In this document: positions 7,066 through 10,135 of the stretch, piece by piece
How the letters are laid out: every line of letters begins with the position of its first letter
Position numbering within the stretch: the stretch's first letter is position 1
Source: Tissierellia bacterium
GTDB lineage: Bacteria; Bacillota; Clostridia; Tissierellales; Tepidimicrobiaceae
Length of the DNA: 10,135 nucleotides
Reading direction: 5' to 3'
NCBI GenBank assembly: GCA_012518745.1
Contig: JAAYRM010000116.1
Location: forward strand, 1 to 10,135
Made by a program: the position numbers and the translations under genes
The notes under the pieces: model-generated
Told to the model about the DNA's origin: nothing
Seen by the model: only the letters and a program-made list of their open reading frames with translations
The model's database searches: none

Positions 7066-8076
7066 ATGTCAAAGGTATTTAAGGTAATCCCGCTAATGTT
7101 GATACTAACGTTAATAATCAGCATTGGTTTGACCGGATGCCAAAAGAATGATTTGGAACGAGTACGATTAGTAGAGGTAACCCATTCATTATTCTATACA
7201 CCGCAGTATGTAGCCCTGACCCAGGGTTTTTTTGAAGAGGAGGGCCTAGATGTAGAGATTCGGGATGGCAAAGGTGCGGATAAGGTCATGGCAGCCCTAC
7301 TGAGTGGGGAAGCAGATGTTGGGTTTATGGGGCTAGAAGCTTCAGTATACGTATATAAACAAGGTAGGGAGGATTATGCTATGAACTTTGCCCAACTGAC
7401 CCAACGGGACGGTTCCTTCCTTGTAGGTCGGGAACCCGATCCGGATTTTACATTTGATCAACTCAAGGGCAAGGAGGTACTCGGGGGTAGAAAGGGTGGC
7501 ATGCCCTTTATGACATTGGAATACGTAGTTAAAAATCATGGGCTTGTTCCAGGAAAGGATGTAAATTTGCGAACAGATGTCCAATTTGATGTACTAGCCG
7601 GTGCCTTTGTCGGTGGTGAGGGGGATTACGTCTCATTATTCGAACCCGTAGCTGCCACCCTAGAGAAGGAAGGAAAGGGATACGTAGTAGCATCCATAGG
7701 TAAAGCAGGAGGATATATACCATATACGGGATATTCAACCACCAAGAGTATATTGGAAGAAAAATCCGAGATGATACAGAGTTTTACAAATGCTATCTAT
7801 AAGGGTATGCTCTGGGTACAGGAACATTCATCGGAGGAGATTGCTGAGGCAGTAAAACCTCAATTCCCCGATACAGATGATGATGTCTTAGTTGCCCTAA
7901 TAGATAGATATAGAGAACAGGATAGCTGGAAACCAGATCTGATTATTACAGAAGAGGGATTAGACCATTTGATGAATATAATGGAAATGGCGGGAGAATT
8001 AGATGAAAAGGTAGAATACGATAAGATAGTAACAACGGAATTTGCAAAACAAGCCATGAAGAATATAAAGAAATAA
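7066..8076 (+). CDS. ABC transporter substrate-binding lipoprotein, NMT1/SsuA-like
   Basis: This is the extracytoplasmic binding subunit of an ABC importer. The 336-residue product has a lipoprotein signal peptide: a lysine near the N terminus, a hydrophobic core (about 8-21) and lipobox LTGC with C25. The mature part starts with the NMT1/THI5-like pattern SLFYTPQYVALTQGFFEEEG (41-60), then GADKVMAALLSGEADVGFMG (70-89), as in binding proteins for thiamine precursors, sulfonates, nitrate or riboflavin. LKGKEVLGGRKGGMPFMTLEYVV (about 133-155) fits the second lobe. The ligand cannot be read from sequence. AGGAGGG (7054-7060) lies 5 nt before the ATG. No permease or ATPase gene is next to it: pgsA is divergent and trpS convergent, so it acts as an orphan here or serves a transporter encoded elsewhere. 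Confidence 0.88.
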   Translation: MSKVFKVIPLMLILTLIISIGLTGCQKNDLERVRLVEVTHSLFYTPQYVALTQGFFEEEGLDVEIRDGKGADKVMAALLSGEADVGFMGLEASVYVYKQGREDYAMNFAQLTQRDGSFLVGREPDPDFTFDQLKGKEVLGGRKGGMPFMTLEYVVKNHGLVPGKDVNLRTDVQFDVLAGAFVGGEGDYVSLFEPVAATLEKEGKGYVVASIGKAGGYIPYTGYSTTKSILEEKSEMIQSFTNAIYKGMLWVQEHSSEEIAEAVKPQFPDTDDDVLVALIDRYREQDSWKPDLIITEEGLDHLMNIMEMAGELDEKVEYDKIVTTEFAKQAMKNIKK

Positions 8077-8109
8077 TATCAGAAAAGACTCAGGCGAATA
8101 CGATATGAT

Positions 8110-8154
8110 GGATATAGGATAGACAGTTCAAGCTAAACTGCCCATCCTATATCC
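8110..8154. terminator. Long hairpin between convergent genes
   Basis: Arms GGATATAGGAT (8110-8120) and ATCCTATATCC (8144-8154) enclose CAGTT (8124-8128) and AACTG (8136-8140). In the leftward RNA the three intervening positions also pair (two U-G and one C-G), giving about 19-20 continuous pairs. In the rightward RNA two A-C mismatches interrupt the stem. A T-rich tail (TATTATTTTT, 8160-8169) follows only on the plus side, at some distance; the minus side is U-poor. It probably ends the lipoprotein transcript and protects or ends the trpS transcript, whose stop is 8 nt away. Confidence 0.65.
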
Positions 8155-8162
8155 CCTTCATA

Positions 8163-9155
8163 TTATTTTTGTATGAATCCTACCTTCCTATATACCTTTC
8201 TCAATGTCTTCATCGCCGTAAACTGTGCCTTCTCTGCCCCCTGTCTATATACCGTCTCCAGGTAATCCTTGTTATCCATCAATTCAATATATCTTTCCTG
8301 AATCGGTTTTAAGCCGGATATGATGACCTCAGCTACATCGTCTTTAAACTTCCCATAGCCTAATCCCCTATATCTATCCTCTATTGCATCTATGGAGTCG
8401 CCGGAAAAGGCATTATATATGTTCATTAAATTCTTAATCCCTGGTTGATCATCCGTATATATGACTTCCCCTATCGAATCCGTTATTGCCCTTCTAATCT
8501 TTCGCCGTATGGTATCCGGATCATCTAGCATCAATATATAGCTATTTTCATTCTGATTAGACTTGGACATCTTATCCCCAGGATTTTGAAGGTCCATGAT
8601 ACGGGCCCCAAATTGCTGAATAAGGGGTTCAGGCACCTTAAAGGTTTCACTATACCTATTATTAAATCTTTCCGCTAAATCCCTAGCCAGTTCCAAATGC
8701 TGTTTCTGATCATCCCCCACCGGTACAAACTCCGTCTGATACATCAATATATCAGCGGCCATCAGTACTGGGTAGGTAAATAATGCTGCATTTAAATTCT
8801 CCTCGGATTTCCTAGATTTTTCCTTGTATTGAGTCATCCTATTCAATTGCCCCATATAGGAAATGGAATTCAATACCCAGGTCAATTCGGCATGGGCTTC
8901 TACATGTGATTGGATAAATAACGTACATTTTTTCGGATCCAGACCACTCGCTAAGTATGTTGCCAGGACTTCTAAGGTATTCTTCCTCAAATCCTTCGGT
9001 ACCTGTGGAATGGTTATAGCATGTAAATCTACTATACAATAATAGCAATCATAGCTATCCTGCAAATCCACGAAATTTTTAATGGCCCCTATGTAATTCC
9101 CTATCGTCAAGCCCCCCGAGGGTTGTACACCGCTAAATACAACTTTTCTTGCCAT
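8163..9155 (-). CDS. trpS: Tryptophan--tRNA ligase
   Basis: This class I synthetase, normally a homodimer, charges tRNA-Trp in the cytoplasm. The 330-residue length is typical of bacterial TrpRS. Motifs are PSGGLTIGN (12-20, the TrpRS version of HIGH), LHAITIPQ (44-51), LMAADIL with D135 (131-137, the conserved Asp that reads the indole ring), VPVGDDQKQHLELARDLAERFN (144-165) and GDKMSKSNQN (193-202, KMSKS at 195-199). AGGAGG (9163-9168) lies 7 nt before the ATG. It converges on the lipoprotein gene. An 18-bp hairpin ends only 26 nt before the start codon, with no promoter after it, so expression depends on passing that hairpin. There is no T-box before it, unlike valS. Confidence 0.98.
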   Translation of the reverse strand: MARKVVFSGVQPSGGLTIGNYIGAIKNFVDLQDSYDCYYCIVDLHAITIPQVPKDLRKNTLEVLATYLASGLDPKKCTLFIQSHVEAHAELTWVLNSISYMGQLNRMTQYKEKSRKSEENLNAALFTYPVLMAADILMYQTEFVPVGDDQKQHLELARDLAERFNNRYSETFKVPEPLIQQFGARIMDLQNPGDKMSKSNQNENSYILMLDDPDTIRRKIRRAITDSIGEVIYTDDQPGIKNLMNIYNAFSGDSIDAIEDRYRGLGYGKFKDDVAEVIISGLKPIQERYIELMDNKDYLETVYRQGAEKAQFTAMKTLRKVYRKVGFIQK

Positions 9156-9181
9156 TCATATACCTCCTATATTACTCCAAT

Positions 9182-9224
9182 AATAAACCCTTCCATCTCT
9201 GCATAGGAGACAAAAGGGTTTATT
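9182..9224 (-). terminator. Attenuator-like hairpin just upstream of trpS
   Basis: Perfect 11-bp arms AATAAACCCTT / AAGGGTTTATT (9182-9192 and 9214-9224) enclose an inner 4-bp helix (9196-9199 with 9207-9210). The three positions between them pair as G-U only in the minus-strand RNA, giving 18 continuous pairs and a 7-nt loop. The 3' arm runs into TTTATTATT, a moderate U-rich tail. The trpS ribosome-binding site follows 13 nt later, so this is either a leaky terminator of the upstream transcript or a regulated attenuator. Confidence 0.7.
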
Positions 9225-9262
9225 CATAGCACAATTTTAATTGATTCAAGTCCACCCTTCCG
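9211..9262 (-). promoter_or_regulatory. Putative antiterminator pairing in the trpS leader
   Basis: The minus-strand octamer GGAAGGGT occurs twice, at 9254-9261 and in the 3' arm of the trpS-proximal hairpin at 9187-9194. The hairpin's 5' arm (ACCCTTTTG, 9211-9219) can therefore pair with the upstream copy (CGGAAGGGT, 9254-9262; nine pairs, two G-U), which would exclude the terminator. The upstream copy is also the loop of a small helix AGTCC / GGACT. The pairing is visible in the sequence; its use in the cell is inferred. Confidence 0.4.
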
Positions 9263-9318
9263 GACTCATTATCCGTCTTTGTTATACCCATCATTTTTAA
9301 ATCATATCCTAATTCCAT
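9220..9318 (-). CDS. Possible 32-codon leader open frame or degenerate gene end
   Basis: An ATG at 9316-9318 opens a frame of 32 residues beginning MELGYDLKMMG and ending QLKLCYE, with TAA at 9220-9222 inside the 5' arm of the trpS hairpin. The frame can be extended to a GTG at 9340-9342, giving 40 residues. There is no recognisable ribosome-binding site before either start. It contains no Trp codon, so it is not a classical trp leader peptide; it has one Cys codon. The composition looks protein-like, with mixed charged and hydrophobic residues. It may be a genuine leader peptide, a remnant of a lost gene, or chance. I do not recognise the sequence. Confidence 0.3.
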   Translation of the reverse strand: MELGYDLKMMGITKTDNESGRVDLNQLKLCYE

Positions 9319-9333
9319 GCTATTATATTCTAT

Positions 9334-9361
9334 ATTATACACAATCCATCATAAATGTAAA
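9334..9361 (-). promoter_or_regulatory. Probable promoter of the trpS leader
   Basis: TTTACA (9356-9361, five of six) and TATAAT (9334-9339, six of six) are spaced by 16 bp on the minus strand. The -35 starts 3 nt after the cysE stop. Transcription would begin near 9327, giving a leader of about 170 nt before trpS. Confidence 0.65.
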
Positions 9362-9364
9362 CCT

Positions 9365-9919
9365 TCATATCACATATGATAGATAATCCTCCTTGTTGAT
9401 CCTGATCACCTTCGCCGGCATCCCTACAGCCGTGGCATATGGGGGTATATCATTTAATACGACGGCATTAGCACCTATCTTGGCACCCCTTCCTATGGTT
9501 ACGGGCCCCAATACCTTCGCTCCCGCTCCTATCATAACATCATCTTCTACAGTGGGATGTCGCTTTACATTTGGTTCCCCACCAATTCCGCCCAATGTTA
9601 CCCCATGATACATTACCACATTATCTCCTACCTCGGCAGTCTCGCCTATAACAACCCCCATCCCATGATCGATAAATAGTTTCCTTCCCAGCTTTGCCCC
9701 CGGATGGATCTCTATCCCCGTTTTCCTTCTTGCCCTCTGGGATATAATCCATGCCAGGGTATACCTACCTCTATTATATAGCCAATGCCCTAGCTTATAG
9801 TATAGTAGAGCCTTTAAACTGGGATAATAAAAGATGCTTTCAAACAAACCCTTTGCAGCGGGATCCTTTTCCATGATGTTTTTAGCTTCCTCTATAATAA
9901 ATCTAAGCATTATGATCAT
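9365..9919 (-). CDS. cysE: Serine O-acetyltransferase
   Basis: This cytoplasmic enzyme makes O-acetylserine from serine and acetyl-CoA, the first step of cysteine synthesis. The 184-residue protein has a short N-terminal helical part (1-65) and a left-handed beta-helix of hexapeptide repeats (about 68-160: IHPGAKLG, VVIGETAEVGDN, VMIGAGAKVLGPVTIGRGAKIGANAVV). Catalytic histidines are H85 in FIDHGMG and H121 in KRHPTVED; D19 in EKDPAA corresponds to the substrate-binding Asp. It is the short form, lacking the longer N-terminal domain of enterobacterial CysE. The first ATG overlaps the cysK stop as ATGA, but AAAGG abuts it with no spacing. The ATG three codons later (9908-9910), 9 nt after the same AAAGG, may be the true start. 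It forms an operon with cysK. Confidence 0.95.
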   Translation of the reverse strand: MIIMLRFIIEEAKNIMEKDPAAKGLFESIFYYPSLKALLYYKLGHWLYNRGRYTLAWIISQRARRKTGIEIHPGAKLGRKLFIDHGMGVVIGETAEVGDNVVMYHGVTLGGIGGEPNVKRHPTVEDDVMIGAGAKVLGPVTIGRGAKIGANAVVLNDIPPYATAVGMPAKVIRINKEDYLSYVI

Positions 9920-10135
9920 CCTTTCATAAATAATTCCGTAGATAGATACCTCTCACCTGTATCGGGTAGGATTGTTACCACCTTTTTCCCCCTACCCGAT
10001 TTCCTGGCGATGGATATTGCAGCGACCATATTGGCCCCCGATGATATTCCGCATAGTATTCCTTCCAATTTTCCAAGCTGCCTCGCCTGTTCAAAGGCAT
10101 CCACATCATCTACGGCTATAATCTCATCTATAACA
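9916..10135 (-). CDS. cysK: Cysteine synthase, C-terminal part (gene runs off the window)
   Basis: The last 72 residues of a PLP-dependent O-acetylserine sulfhydrylase are present, entering in frame at the right edge as VIDEIIAVDDVDAFEQARQL. GILCGISSGANMVAAISIAR holds the conserved GISSGA segment near the cofactor, and TILPDTGERYLSTELF is the typical C-terminal signature. The stop (9916-9918) overlaps the first cysE ATG by 4 nt, which suggests translational coupling of the two enzymes, known to form the cysteine synthase complex in many bacteria. CysK rather than CysM is the likelier assignment, but the N-terminal half is not visible. Confidence 0.93.
   Translation of the reverse strand, partial: VIDEIIAVDDVDAFEQARQLGKLEGILCGISSGANMVAAISIARKSGRGKKVVTILPDTGERYLSTELFMKG

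Noticed and set aside
9241..9275. AGGGTGG in the trpS leader as a T-box core
   Set aside because: The bases after AGGGTGG read ACTTGA instead of (N)ACCGCG, there is no stem I with a Trp specifier, and the leader is far shorter than the clear T-box of valS.
9393..9608. Open frame on the plus strand inside cysE
   Set aside because: It is antisense to the conserved hexapeptide region of cysE and has no ribosome-binding site or recognisable product.
9365..10135. Cysteine or SAM-responsive leader for cysK-cysE
   Set aside because: The cysK 5' end lies outside the window and nothing suggests a leader between cysK and cysE, which overlap.

Overview
The window looks like chromosomal DNA of a low-GC Gram-positive anaerobe, most likely class Clostridia or a Tissierellales-like relative. 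Supporting signs are strong AGGAGG-type ribosome-binding sites, heavy ATA and AGA/AGG codon use, several TTG starts, a T-box leader on a valS-folC pair, and a DUF4364 gene, a family known mainly from Clostridia. This placement is an inference; no rRNA or other decisive marker is present. There is no sign of an integrated element, IS, tRNA or CRISPR array. Most of the window is housekeeping DNA.

Layout. The left edge holds the first codons of a leftward gene, divergent from a DUF4364 winged-helix gene (279-827, +). That gene overlaps by 33 nt, tail to tail, a leftward gene for a seven-bladed YVTN/YncE-like beta-propeller (795-1733). Upstream of the propeller, same strand, is a small very basic unknown protein (1812-2033). 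A perfect 34-nt palindrome plus T-run (2050-2090) closes the next leftward operon: valS (3471-6113) then folC (2102-3397), driven by a TTGACA/TATAAT promoter and a Val-specific T-box leader (GUA specifier at 6283-6285). Next come pgsA (6433-6990, leftward) and, divergently, an orphan NMT1/SsuA-type substrate-binding lipoprotein (7066-8076, +). The latter converges on trpS (8163-9155, leftward) with a long hairpin between them. At the right edge lie cysE (9365-9919) and the 3' end of cysK, both leftward and overlapping by 4 nt.

How the genes work together. cysK and cysE form the two-step route from serine to cysteine. valS and folC share one T-box-controlled transcript, so low charged tRNA-Val should raise both. 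pgsA makes the phosphatidylglycerol precursor. The lipoprotein should feed an ABC importer whose other parts are not in the window.

The least ordinary stretch is the trpS leader (about 9156-9361). It has its own promoter, a possible 32-codon open frame, and an 18-bp hairpin whose three interior G-U pairs make it continuous only in the leftward RNA. An upstream repeat (9254-9261) could pair with the 5' arm of that hairpin. This looks like an attenuator without any recognisable T-box, although trpS is often T-box controlled in Firmicutes. It is the best candidate for something undescribed, and it remains a structural inference from sequence alone.
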